DNA from: Bdellovibrionaceae bacterium UBA3535
GTDB lineage: Bacteria > Bdellovibrionota > Bdellovibrionia > Bdellovibrionales > UBA840
Reading direction: 5' to 3'
Length of the DNA stretch: 14,049 bases
Assembly: GCA_002376845.1 (NCBI GenBank)
Contig: DFOS01000028.1
Location: forward strand, 70,827-84,875
Shown here: positions 1 to 7,941 of the stretch, piece by piece
Layout: each line of letters starts with the position of its first letter
Position numbering within the stretch: position 1 is the first letter of the stretch
Made by a program: the position numbers and the translations under genes
Notes under the pieces: model-generated
Seen by the model: only the letters and a program-made list of their open reading frames with translations
What the model was told of the DNA's origin: nothing
Databases searched by the model: none

Positions 1-1481
1 TCCATATCACCTAAGTGATCTTCATCTCCGAGAATGTCGGTCAAAACGGCAACATCATCGTCTTCCTTAATAAGACCCATGGCAACACCAGCAATATTGT
101 CTTTGATTGGCACACCGGCATCTAATAAGGCCATTGAGCCTGAACAAACTGTACCCATGGAGGAAGAACCGTTGGACTCAAAGACTTCACTCACCACACG
201 GATTGTATAGGGAAAAGATTCTTGATCGGGTATGATGGCTTTTAATGCTCGCTCTGCTAAATAACCGTGACCGACTTCACGGCGAGACTGCCCACCAAAT
301 CGACCCGTTTCGCCAACCGAATAGGGAGGGAAGTTATAGTGCAGAAGAAATGTCTTCTTGCTCACACCTTCAAGATTGTCAATCATCTGCTCATCATCAC
401 CTGTGCCCAAGGTAACCACGCCCAAAACCTGCGTTTCTCCACGAGTAAACAATGCCGAGCCATGGGCTCTTGGTAAAGTACCTGCCTCGGTCCAAATAGG
501 ACGAACGGTTGTCGTATCTCTACCATCAATTCGAACTTTATCCTTAAGAATCATATCTCGCATCAAACGGTACTTAATATTTTCAATAACGATGCCCAAT
601 TCCTTTTGACGTAATTCTAAGTCCTCATCTGCAACATCTTTTAAAAGAACTTCTTTTGCCTCAGCCTTGGCTTCATCTACTTTTTGATAGCGAAGCATCT
701 TATCCGTTTCTTTCAAGGCAGCCTGGATTTTTGGTTCTACAAATTCAACAACCTTTGCACGAAAACCCTCATCTACCACAAACGGAGTAAATTCGCGTTT
801 TGGCTTTCCAACTTTTTCTTTCAATTCATCTTGTAAAGACAATAAGGGTTGAATGGATTCGTGAGCGAATTTAAGAGCTGACAAAACATCGGCCTCAGAA
901 ATGAACTTGGCCTCTCCTTCTACCATTAGGATGCCATTTTTCGTTCCACTAACCGTGATCTGCATATCTGATTTTTCTAATTGATCGGGATTGGGGTTCA
1001 CAACATAATGCCCATCCACACGTCCTACCTCTACAGAGGCTATGGGTCCATTGTAGGGAATGTCACTGATATGTGCCGCTGTAGAAGCCCCCAATAAACC
1101 TAGAATGTCCAAAGGAAAATTACCATCACTGCTTAGAGTGGTGACAACAACTTGTGTGTCCTTATTGTAACCTTCTGGAAACGAAGGACGTAGTGGTCTA
1201 TCAATAAGACGACACTTTAAAATGGATTCACTTGAGGGACGTCCTTCTCGCTTTAAGAAACCACCAGGTATTCTTCCGCTAGCATAAAACTTCTCTTGAT
1301 ACTCCACCGTTAATGGAAAAAAGTCTGCATCTGATTCACGCTTTGAAGATACAATCGTAACCAATACTTGGTTGTCTCCGCACGATACTAAAACGGAGCC
1401 ATCTGCTTGCTTTGCCAACTTCCCAGTTTGCAACTTTATTTCATTGTCACCCAGTTTTACTTTAACTTCTGTTGGATTCAT
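1..1481 (-). CDS. pnp: Polyribonucleotide nucleotidyltransferase (PNPase), 3' end outside window
   Basis: Phosphorolytic 3'-5' exoribonuclease of the RNA degradosome. The frame is open from an ATG at 1481 to the left edge, giving about 493 of the usual ~700 residues. The first RNase PH domain carries the family stretches FFPLTVEYQEK, GGFLKREGRP and RLIDRPLRP. A helical linker follows, then the second RNase PH domain with FTRGETQVLG, a GGQSRREVGHG block and the phosphate-binding SSSMGTVCSGS region. The visible end is LGDEDHLGDMD, which holds the catalytic aspartates of the family. The C-terminal KH and S1 RNA-binding domains must lie beyond the edge. The start is set by a good ribosome-binding site (CAGGAGAAGG) just upstream. 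It follows rpsO after a 52-nt gap containing a terminator-like hairpin, as in the classical rpsO-pnp arrangement. Identification is very secure. Confidence 0.97.
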   Translation of the reverse strand, partial: MNPTEVKVKLGDNEIKLQTGKLAKQADGSVLVSCGDNQVLVTIVSSKRESDADFFPLTVEYQEKFYASGRIPGGFLKREGRPSSESILKCRLIDRPLRPSFPEGYNKDTQVVVTTLSSDGNFPLDILGLLGASTAAHISDIPYNGPIASVEVGRVDGHYVVNPNPDQLEKSDMQITVSGTKNGILMVEGEAKFISEADVLSALKFAHESIQPLLSLQDELKEKVGKPKREFTPFVVDEGFRAKVVEFVEPKIQAALKETDKMLRYQKVDEAKAEAKEVLLKDVADEDLELRQKELGIVIENIKYRLMRDMILKDKVRIDGRDTTTVRPIWTEAGTLPRAHGSALFTRGETQVLGVVTLGTGDDEQMIDNLEGVSKKTFLLHYNFPPYSVGETGRFGGQSRREVGHGYLAERALKAIIPDQESFPYTIRVVSEVFESNGSSSMGTVCSGSMALLDAGVPIKDNIAGVAMGLIKEDDDVAVLTDILGDEDHLGDM

Positions 1482-1497
1482 TCCTTCTCCTGTCTAT

Positions 1498-1526
1498 AAA
1501 AAAAGAAAGCCTAGCATTGCTAGGCT
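1498..1526 (-). terminator. Intrinsic terminator/attenuator between rpsO and pnp
   Basis: On the minus strand an 8-bp stem (AGCCTAGC / GCTAGGCT) with a 3-nt AAT loop is followed directly by TTCTTTTTTT. It starts 8 nt after the rpsO stop and ends 17 nt before the pnp ATG. It probably ends part of the operon transcript after rpsO and gives a protective 3' end. Reduced pnp expression, or pnp from processed or read-through RNA, would follow. The effect is inferred; the structure is seen. Confidence 0.85.
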
Positions 1527-1533
1527 AGACATT

Positions 1534-1803
1534 TTACTTTCTTAGGTTCAATTCTTTTACCAAGCTTTGGTAGCGCTCAAGATCTTTCTTTTTAAGATAA
1601 TCTAATAAACTTCGACGCTGACTCACCAAACGCAATAAACCGCGGCGTGAGTGATTGTCCTTTTTATTTTTTTGAAAATGCGGGGTAAGATCGTTAATTC
1701 GTTGGGTTAGTAGGGCCACCTGTACTTCGGGGCTGCCTGTATCCATTTTACCGCGAGCAAATTTTGCGATCGTATCTTTTTTTTGTTCTTGTGTTATTGC
1801 CAT
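1534..1803 (-). CDS. rpsO: 30S ribosomal protein S15
   Basis: Primary 16S rRNA-binding protein of the small-subunit platform. The 89-residue product has the usual length of S15. It shows the family signature: the GSPEVQVALLTQRI block, then KDNHSRRGLLRLVSQRR and LLDYLKKKDLERY. An in-frame ATG lies 13 codons upstream (1842), but the chosen ATG at 1803 is preceded by a near-perfect AGGAGG six to seven bases away and starts with the canonical MAIT. The 87-nt gap to truB is the longest inside the cluster apart from the leader. It contains a small stem (AGTAG/CTACT, 1854-1869). S15 represses its own mRNA in several bacteria, so that leader could be regulatory, but I cannot identify a known S15-binding fold. 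Very secure. Confidence 0.97.
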   Translation of the reverse strand: MAITQEQKKDTIAKFARGKMDTGSPEVQVALLTQRINDLTPHFQKNKKDNHSRRGLLRLVSQRRSLLDYLKKKDLERYQSLVKELNLRK

Positions 1804-1890
1804 ATTTCCTCCTAATAAATACCCCATCAAACGTTTTGGCATTCGTAAAACAGAGTAGAAATAACTACTTACAGTCTATGCAGCATATCG

Positions 1891-2814
1891 TCAAGCCTGA
1901 AAGACCCGGCGAAAGCGAAAGCGGCCTCCGCGTCCCCGATTGACCAATGCTAATAATTTGGACCGATCATCTACCAATTTGATTACATCCACCACTTGCT
2001 CCTGGTAACGATCTACCATGGCCAATCGGGCTTGCAAAAGGTGGGAAATCTGTCCATTACGCACCAAATGTCGGTCTATCCCTCGTATCTCGATGGCGGG
2101 AAACTTTGTTAGAGCTCGATTGATATCTATGTAGGACTTACCAAAATTGCGATTCTTTAGATGCTCGGTCGTAATGGCATGGTCAATATGAAAAGAGCCT
2201 GAGGATTTTCTTCGCAAAGCCGACACGCAGGCACCGCAGCCTAATTTTTTGCCAAATTCATTCACCCAAGTTCGAACAAAACTACCCTTGCTGCACTTTA
2301 AATGCACTCGAACATAGGGCTTTTCGTAGGAGAGCACCTCAACGCTGGAAAAGGACATAAGTTTGGTAGGCTTGGTCGCTATCTCGATATCTTCTCTTGC
2401 CAGCTCATAAAGCTTTTTGCCTTTGATTTTTTTTGCCGAGTAAAGGGGGATTTCCCATTCAAAATCTCCTTTTAAAGACTTGGCTACTTGCAAAATCGTA
2501 TCTAAGTCCAAATCCACTTCTTTGTTGGATGTAGCCTTACCATCTATATCTAGGGTATCAGTAGTTTGACCTAAAAGAATTTCACATTCATAAGATTTGT
2601 CATCGGATAGTACATAATCCGATATTTTCGTGGCTTCTCCCAAAAGCAATACCATTAGACCACTAGCAAGAGGATCTAAAGTTCCGGCATGACCCACTTG
2701 CTTCATACCCAAATCCTTGCGAGTAATGGCCACCAAATCATGACTACTGATACCACTAGGTTTGTCTAATAAGAGTATTCCGCTATAATCCATTTGATTG
2801 AAGATCCTGGGCAT
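1891..2814 (-). CDS. truB: tRNA pseudouridine(55) synthase TruB
   Basis: Converts uridine 55 in the T-loop of tRNAs to pseudouridine. The product is 307 residues, the normal TruB length. The N-terminal GILLLDKPSGISSHDLV motif is followed by the catalytic loop GHAGTLDPLASG, in which D47 is the expected nucleophile. YECEILLGQTTDTLDIDG follows, then CSKGSFVRTWVNEFGKKLG, the RNA-binding core. The C-terminus is short and basic (GRGGRFRFRRVF). Two starts are possible: ATG at 2814 (used here, overlapping rbfA by 32 nt) or ATG at 2793, giving MDYSGILLLDKP. The second matches typical N-termini and has an AGGA about 11 nt upstream. The sequence does not decide between them. The overlap with rbfA suggests translational coupling. 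Confidence 0.95.
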   Translation of the reverse strand: MPRIFNQMDYSGILLLDKPSGISSHDLVAITRKDLGMKQVGHAGTLDPLASGLMVLLLGEATKISDYVLSDDKSYECEILLGQTTDTLDIDGKATSNKEVDLDLDTILQVAKSLKGDFEWEIPLYSAKKIKGKKLYELAREDIEIATKPTKLMSFSSVEVLSYEKPYVRVHLKCSKGSFVRTWVNEFGKKLGCGACVSALRRKSSGSFHIDHAITTEHLKNRNFGKSYIDINRALTKFPAIEIRGIDRHLVRNGQISHLLQARLAMVDRYQEQVVDVIKLVDDRSKLLALVNRGRGGRFRFRRVFQA

Positions 2815-3157
2815 ATCCCAATGCCTTTAGTTTTTCGATAAGTCTGAAGTTCTCGGCAATGGTCTCATCAAAATAAAAAGTTAAGCGCGGGGTGAATTTC
2901 ATCTTCAATTTTGTATGAATCTGTTCCTGGATGTTGGGTCGTTCTTCTTCCAATATTTCTAAAACGCTCTCGGGCTCTATCTCGCTTGCTAAAGGAGAAA
3001 AAACAGAGAAATAGACTTTCGCACTACGCAAGTCAGGACTTACAACTACATTGGTAATACTTAATATTAAGTCATTTTTATAAGGAAAATGACTCAACAT
3101 ATACATGCTAATGATGTCTTGTAGTTGTTTTTCAATCTTTTTAGTCCGTAAAGACAT
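2783..3157 (-). CDS. rbfA: 30S ribosome-binding factor A
   Basis: Small KH-fold maturation factor that binds the 5' region of 16S rRNA during late 30S assembly and cold adaptation. The 124-residue length is normal. Recognisable stretches are the basic N-terminal helix (RTKKIEKQLQDII), VVVSPDLRSAKVYFSVF and the LKMKFTPRLTFYFDET strand pair. Its ATG overlaps the infB stop codon by one base (TAATG), which implies coupled translation. The last 11-32 nt are shared with truB. The position between infB and truB is the conserved one in bacteria, which supports the call. Confidence 0.95.
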   Translation of the reverse strand: MSLRTKKIEKQLQDIISMYMLSHFPYKNDLILSITNVVVSPDLRSAKVYFSVFSPLASEIEPESVLEILEEERPNIQEQIHTKLKMKFTPRLTFYFDETIAENFRLIEKLKALGYAQDLQSNGL

Positions 3158-5721
3158 TAAAGCTCTGCCTCCACTTCTTTTTTCACATAAGCCTCAATAA
3201 AGTCACCGACCTTAATATCATTATAGTTTTCTATGCTGATACCGCATTCATATCCCTCCGCCACTTCTTTTACAGAATCTTTAAAGCGGCGTAGATCATC
3301 GACCTTACCTTCATATATTTGTTTACCATCACGTACCAGGCGAACAAAGGAGTCTCGAGAAAATTTACCCTTGGTGACATAGCAACCAGCGATGGTTCCC
3401 ACACTTGGAACTTTAAAAGTGTCACGCACTTCTGCAATTCCTAGATCTTCTTCCACGATATCTGGCTGCAAGAGACCCTTCATGGCATTGCGGATGTCAT
3501 CGCCAAGCTCATAAATGATATTGTAGGTTTTTATTTGCACGCCTTCTCGTTTTGCCGCGTTTTGAGCACCGGAATCAGGTCGCACATTAAATCCAACTAG
3601 GATTGCACCAGCAGAGCTAGCCAATAAAACATCCGACTCCGTGATCGCGCCTACGGCATTATGTATTACTTTAACATTGACCTTTTCTGTGGATACCTTT
3701 TGGAACAACTGTTTGATGGCCTCCGCACTTCCGGCCACATCTGTCTTTAAAATAACGGGAAGATCTTTTACTTCCCCTTCTTGCACCTTGGAAAATAGGT
3801 CTTCCAAACTCATTTTGGAGGATGGCTGTATGTTGGCCTCTTGCTTTAACTTTTCTTGGCGAACCTCGGCGATTTCTTTTGCTTGTTTGTCTGTTTTGCA
3901 AGCATCAAAGGTGTCTCCGGCCATGGGGGCATTGTTCAAACCCAAAATTTCCACGGGAGTTCCAGGGCCAGCTTCTTTTAGTTGCTTACCCTTATCGTCC
4001 ATCAAAGCACGTACACGGCCATAGGTAGCACCGGCCACCACTTCATCGCCTTTTTTCAGTGTACCTTCTTGCACTAGAAAGGTGGCCACTACACCGCGGC
4101 CTTTTTCCATTTTTGCCTCGATGACAATACCGCGCGCGGATCGCTTGGCATTGGCTTTAATGTCCAACATTTCTGCTTGCAGATGAATGGCTTCCAATAG
4201 TTCTTTAATGCCTTCCCCTGCTGTTGCAGAAGTAGGAATGAACATGGTGCTACCACCCCACTCTTCAGGAACTAGTTCAAACTCGGTTACTTGCTGCTTG
4301 ATTTTTTCTGGGTTGGCTCCCTGCTTATCCATTTTATTCATGGCGATAATGATGGGGACCCCCGCCGCTTTGGCGTGGTTGATGGCTTCTGCAGTCTGCG
4401 GCATGACACCATCATCGGCAGCAATCACAATCACTGCAACATCCGTAACATTTGCTCCCCGGGCACGCATCTCCGTGAAGGCTTCGTGACCTGGAGTATC
4501 CAAAAATGTTACCAAATGACCATCTTCCAATTTTACCTGGTAGGCACCAATGTGTTGGGTAATGCCTCCAGCTTCGCCGGCGGCCACATCAGATTTTCGA
4601 ATGGCATCTAACACTGATGTTTTACCATGATCCACATGCCCCATGACTGTGACAACTGGTGGCCTAGAGCTTGGTTCTGCCTGAAGATCACCAAAGGCCG
4701 CTTCTTGTAAACGGTCCTCCAAACTTAGTTCTACATTTTCGGCTTCATAGTCATATTCTGGTACAATCAAGGCAATGGTATCAAAATCCAACATATCATT
4801 GGCACGAGCCTGCACTCCTTCTTTCATCAGATGCCCGATCAATTGTGCCGGCTTTACCTTGATTTCTTTTGCCAACTCTGCCACTGACATGGCCCCTTCA
4901 ACTTTTACGATACGTTTAATGGCTTTGGGTTTGGTAATCTCTGTTTTCTTGCCATCGGAGGGGCCAATTTTCTTTTTCTTAGGTTGAAAGATCGCCTCAC
5001 GCTTACGAAAGTCGGTGCGATTGAAAGATACATTCTCCTCTTCTTGCGGAGTCATTTTTGGACCGGAATCATCCGATCCTGTATTGCGCGCCAAACGCTT
5101 GCGGCCACGCTCTTTTCTGCCTGCAGGCCCTTCAACAGGTATATCTTGTGGTATATTGCGCGAAGCAGGGGAACGGGAATCCGTTGTCGGGCGCGAAGGT
5201 CTAGATTCGGCCTTCTTTTGCTTGGCATAGGCTTCTACCTTAGCCAAATCAATCTTGCCCACAATGTTTTTCGGCTTTTTAGGGACTTTGACTTCCTTGC
5301 TTTCTTCTACGGCCTGCTTTGGTGCTTCCGCCGTGTCTTTGCTATCAGTAGAACTTGTGCTCTCGACGGCTTCTTGATCTTCAGCCGTTTTTTTTCTTCG
5401 AACCACTTTTTTAGCGGCCTCTTCTTGAGCTTCTTCTGATTCTTTGGCTTTAACCTCAGCGGCTTTCCTCGTGCGAACTACTTTTTTCTTCTTGGTTTTT
5501 TTCTTCGCAACTTTTTTCTTTTTCGTTACTTTTTTCTTTTTGGAGGATTGTTCTGCCTCCATTTTCTCTTTGATTGTTTGAATGGTGTCTGCATCTAAAG
5601 TCGCCATGTGACTTTTCACAGCTATATCCCACTCACGCAATTTATCCATGAGCGCAATGGTCTCGATGCCCATCTGTTTTGCGAATTCGTAGACTCTCAA
5701 ATCTTGCACTTTATCTCCCAT
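3157..5721 (-). CDS. infB: Translation initiation factor IF-2
   Basis: GTPase that delivers fMet-tRNA to the 30S subunit and promotes subunit joining. It has 854 residues. An IF2_N segment (about 3-52) is followed by a very lysine-rich linker (60-84, runs of KKKK broken by V, T or A) and a long charged, low-complexity region to about 265. A second IF2_N module lies at 276-325. The GTPase domain shows G1 GHVDHGKT (361-368), GITQHIGA (386-393), G3 DTPGH (408-412), G4 NKMD (462-465) and G5 SAT (498-500). Domains II to IV follow, ending in the fMet-tRNA-binding C-terminal barrel. The ATG directly abuts the nusA stop (TAAATG), with a GAGGA in the nusA tail as the likely ribosome-binding site. No internal start for a shorter isoform was established. 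Confidence 0.97.
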   Translation of the reverse strand: MGDKVQDLRVYEFAKQMGIETIALMDKLREWDIAVKSHMATLDADTIQTIKEKMEAEQSSKKKKVTKKKKVAKKKTKKKKVVRTRKAAEVKAKESEEAQEEAAKKVVRRKKTAEDQEAVESTSSTDSKDTAEAPKQAVEESKEVKVPKKPKNIVGKIDLAKVEAYAKQKKAESRPSRPTTDSRSPASRNIPQDIPVEGPAGRKERGRKRLARNTGSDDSGPKMTPQEEENVSFNRTDFRKREAIFQPKKKKIGPSDGKKTEITKPKAIKRIVKVEGAMSVAELAKEIKVKPAQLIGHLMKEGVQARANDMLDFDTIALIVPEYDYEAENVELSLEDRLQEAAFGDLQAEPSSRPPVVTVMGHVDHGKTSVLDAIRKSDVAAGEAGGITQHIGAYQVKLEDGHLVTFLDTPGHEAFTEMRARGANVTDVAVIVIAADDGVMPQTAEAINHAKAAGVPIIIAMNKMDKQGANPEKIKQQVTEFELVPEEWGGSTMFIPTSATAGEGIKELLEAIHLQAEMLDIKANAKRSARGIVIEAKMEKGRGVVATFLVQEGTLKKGDEVVAGATYGRVRALMDDKGKQLKEAGPGTPVEILGLNNAPMAGDTFDACKTDKQAKEIAEVRQEKLKQEANIQPSSKMSLEDLFSKVQEGEVKDLPVILKTDVAGSAEAIKQLFQKVSTEKVNVKVIHNAVGAITESDVLLASSAGAILVGFNVRPDSGAQNAAKREGVQIKTYNIIYELGDDIRNAMKGLLQPDIVEEDLGIAEVRDTFKVPSVGTIAGCYVTKGKFSRDSFVRLVRDGKQIYEGKVDDLRRFKDSVKEVAEGYECGISIENYNDIKVGDFIEAYVKKEVEAEL

Positions 5722-7299
5722 TTATGCTTCTTTATCCTCGCTGTCTGTTTTTTCTTCTGCTGCCGGCTCTACTGCCTCTTCAGCATTATCTTCAGCGCTT
5801 TGCTCGCTATCGGCTTTCACCTCGGCTACTTCCTTAGTAGCGGAATCCGAGATTTCCTCATCCATTCCTTTTGCTTCTTGAGCCTGCTCCAAAGCCTCTT
5901 CGTTTACTTTTGCAGCTGCTTTTTCTTGCTCGTTTAAACCTGCAAGTTCCGCCTGCAATCTAGCTTCTGCATCCGATTTCGATGAGAATTTGCTTTTTTC
6001 TACTGCCGGAGCCGCTGTTGGAACTTCTACTCCTTCATCTGCATATTTTTCTACAAGCTTTTTCGCCTCTTGAATGTATACTTCTGCCTTTTCTGCATCC
6101 ATACCCGGCAAATCCACCAGCTCATTCACTTCTGCGTCGGCCACTGCATAGAAGCTATCAAAACCGTACTGATAAAGACCTTGTGCTACGGTATCGGTTA
6201 TACCAGGGATCAACATCAAATTAAAGACTGCTTCTGCGGCTTTTGTTGCAGCTTGTTCTTCTGATACTATGTCCAATTTCCAAGACAATAATTTGGCTGC
6301 CAATCTTACATTCTGACCTTTTTTACCAATGGCCAAACTCAACTGATTGTCAGCAACCACAACTTCCATTTCTTTATTCACTTCATCTAAAAAGATTTTG
6401 GAAATTTCTGCTGGAGCTAGGGCATTTACAGCAAAGCGAGTAATATCGGGATCGTAAACCACAATATCAATCTTCTCACCACGAAGCTCTTGTACGATAT
6501 TCTGCACACGAGAGCCCTTCATGCCAACACAAGCGCCAACCGGATCCACAGCTGGATCATTGGTGCGAACGGCAATCTTGGCTCGCTGACCAGGCTCTCT
6601 TGCTGCAGATATGATTTCAACGGTCTCCTCATATATTTCGGGAACTTCCATTTCAAAAAGTTTCATCAAATAAAGCTCAGAAGCACGAGACATGATAATT
6701 TGTGGGCCTCGAGGACTTTGGCGAACTTCAAGAATAAAACCCTGAATACGATCACCAGGCTTGTAGACCTCTCCTGGAATCTGTTCTTTGTAAGGTAAAT
6801 AGGCTTCTGTTTTACCCAAATCTACAACTATAGCTCCTCGCTCTACACGTCTTGCAATACCAGAAGCAATTTCGCCTTCACGCTGTTGAAACTCTTCATA
6901 AATGATCTCTCGTTCGGCATCGCGAACTTTTTGTACAATGATTTGCTTTGCGGTTTGCGCAGCAATACGGCCCAAATCTCCAGTTTCCAACTCGATACCA
7001 ATGGAATCCCCAACTTGGGCATCCTCATCCAACTCGAGAGCTTCACTTAGTTTGATTTCCACCAATTCATCAATAAAGTCCTTATCATCCACAACTTCTT
7101 TAAACTCAATCAGCTCCACCAAGCCACTATCTTCATTATAATTCGCTTCAATTTCTCGGTAGGTGCCATATTTTTTGCGAGCTGCAGTTAGCATTCCTTG
7201 CACAACGGCGTCCACAACCACTCCGCGGTCGATGCCCTTATCCTTACCAACTTGCTCGATCATTTTGCTTAAATCCGAAAAAAAGTTTTCCGTTGCCAT
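5722..7299 (-). CDS. nusA: Transcription termination/antitermination factor NusA
   Basis: RNA-polymerase-bound factor that promotes pausing and hairpin-dependent termination and also takes part in antitermination. Its 525 residues show the NusA N-terminal domain (1-130), an S1 domain (about 134-204, with ERGAIVVDLGKTEAYLP), KH1 (about 235-300, with PVGACVGMKGSRVQNI) and KH2 (about 300-348, with the loop IGKKGQN). A helix-hairpin-helix acidic repeat follows (362-418, IPGITDTVAQGL and DLPGMDAEKAE). The end (from about 440) is an acidic, Ala/Glu-rich tail that looks disordered. The start lies 8 nt after the rimP stop, with GAGG eight bases upstream. Because NusA enhances intrinsic termination, the terminator cascade before rimP is a natural feedback target. 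Confidence 0.97.
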   Translation of the reverse strand: MATENFFSDLSKMIEQVGKDKGIDRGVVVDAVVQGMLTAARKKYGTYREIEANYNEDSGLVELIEFKEVVDDKDFIDELVEIKLSEALELDEDAQVGDSIGIELETGDLGRIAAQTAKQIIVQKVRDAEREIIYEEFQQREGEIASGIARRVERGAIVVDLGKTEAYLPYKEQIPGEVYKPGDRIQGFILEVRQSPRGPQIIMSRASELYLMKLFEMEVPEIYEETVEIISAAREPGQRAKIAVRTNDPAVDPVGACVGMKGSRVQNIVQELRGEKIDIVVYDPDITRFAVNALAPAEISKIFLDEVNKEMEVVVADNQLSLAIGKKGQNVRLAAKLLSWKLDIVSEEQAATKAAEAVFNLMLIPGITDTVAQGLYQYGFDSFYAVADAEVNELVDLPGMDAEKAEVYIQEAKKLVEKYADEGVEVPTAAPAVEKSKFSSKSDAEARLQAELAGLNEQEKAAAKVNEEALEQAQEAKGMDEEISDSATKEVAEVKADSEQSAEDNAEEAVEPAAEEKTDSEDKEA

Positions 7300-7307
7300 G
7301 ATTTACC

Positions 7308-7790
7308 TCAATTCATCTCAAAGACGATATTTGCTTTTGCCACTTTATCCATGGGCAAAACATAATCTTCGCCTTCTATATTTAGTTGTATGTTATCTTC
7401 TTTAAAATTAATTAATTTTGCTTTAATGTTTTTTGCTTTGGCTAGATTTTCTTTTACAGAGATGATGCTGCCAAGGCGATCATATAGTTTAATGGCCACC
7501 ACTTGGCCAACGGCCTTATCATAGTGCCAAGCTTTTAGCAGCGGCCGCTCAAGCCCGGGGCTAGAAACTTCTAAGTCATAATTGGTTTCCATAATGTCTT
7601 GCTCATCCAACCAATTAGAAATTTGCCGCGATACTTCACTGCAATCTTCAATGTCCACGCCAGCATCTTTATCAATATAGATTCTTAATGTTTTGGAGCC
7701 GCGTGCAAATTCCACAGCATAGACATAACAATCGCGTGCCTGGCAGAAGATCTGCGCTTGTTCTTCAATTTTTATTAGTTTCTCTTTCAT
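7308..7790 (-). CDS. rimP: Ribosome maturation factor RimP
   Basis: 30S subunit assembly factor; first gene of the operon, followed by nusA after 8 nt. The 160-residue product has the RimP N-terminal domain with ARGSKTLRIYIDKDAGVDIEDCSEVSRQI and the hallmark LEVSSPGLERPL at the domain junction. The C-terminal SH3-like domain includes KAKLINFKEDNIQLNIEG. An ATG at 7826 would add 12 residues (MGIMPIFF...), but those codons are simply the terminator hairpin and its T-tract read in frame. The ATG at 7790 (MKEKLIK) is the likely start. Its ribosome-binding site is poor and close (TTTAGGT), so expression may be low or controlled mainly in transcription. Confidence 0.93.
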   Translation of the reverse strand: MKEKLIKIEEQAQIFCQARDCYVYAVEFARGSKTLRIYIDKDAGVDIEDCSEVSRQISNWLDEQDIMETNYDLEVSSPGLERPLLKAWHYDKAVGQVVAIKLYDRLGSIISVKENLAKAKNIKAKLINFKEDNIQLNIEGEDYVLPMDKVAKANIVFEMN

Positions 7791-7801
7791 ACCTAAATCA
7801 C

Positions 7802-7825
7802 AAAAAAAAATGGGCATAATGCCCA
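7802..7825 (-). terminator. Terminator-like hairpin immediately before rimP
   Basis: On the minus strand TGGGCA / TGCCCA form a 6-bp GC-rich stem with a 3-nt TTA loop, followed at once by nine T. The T-tract ends only 11 nt before the rimP ATG. A transcript initiated downstream of it would be nearly leaderless, so most rimP mRNA must read through it. Confidence 0.85.
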
Positions 7826-7828
7826 CTT

Positions 7829-7858
7829 AAAAAAGACCCCAAAAGTTTCCTTTTGGGG
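7829..7858 (-). terminator. Strong intrinsic terminator in the rimP leader
   Basis: On the minus strand CCCCAAAAG / CTTTTGGGG form a 9-bp stem with a 4-nt GAAA loop (a stable GNRA tetraloop), followed by TCTTTTTT. It is the best terminator in the leader. It stands 3 nt upstream of the next hairpin. Confidence 0.9.
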
Positions 7859-7877
7859 CGGCAAAGTTCTTACAAAG

Positions 7878-7902
7878 AAAAAAGCAACAAGAAAATTTCT
7901 TG
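7878..7902 (-). terminator. Weak terminator-like hairpin in the rimP leader
   Basis: On the minus strand CAAGAA / TTCTTG form a 6-bp stem with a 3-nt loop, followed after TTGC by six T. The AT-rich stem and the 4-nt gap make it weak. It counts mainly because three stronger hairpins of the same polarity surround it. Confidence 0.45.
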
Positions 7903-7903
7903 C

Positions 7904-7926
7904 AAAAACTGCTAGTAAATTAGCAG
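7904..7926 (-). terminator. Terminator after the RimI-like gene
   Basis: On the minus strand CTGCTA / TAGCAG form a 6-bp stem with a 6-nt loop followed by TTTTT. It starts 15 nt after the acetyltransferase stop and is its probable transcript end. It is also the first of four hairpins leading up to rimP. Confidence 0.65.
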
Positions 7927-7941
7927 AATCAGGGAGCTTTT

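Noticed and set aside
267..609. Plus-strand frames opposite pnp
   Set aside because: Antisense to well-conserved PNPase coding sequence.
1804..1842. Longer rpsO start at 1842
   Set aside because: ATG 1803 has AGGAGG at the right distance and gives the exact 89-residue S15.
4984..5439. 151-codon plus-strand frame opposite infB
   Set aside because: Antisense shadow of the low-complexity IF-2 linker; no homology.
7791..7826. Longer rimP start at 7826 (MGIMPIFF...)
   Set aside because: The extra codons are a terminator hairpin and its T-tract; ATG 7790 gives the normal RimP N-terminus.
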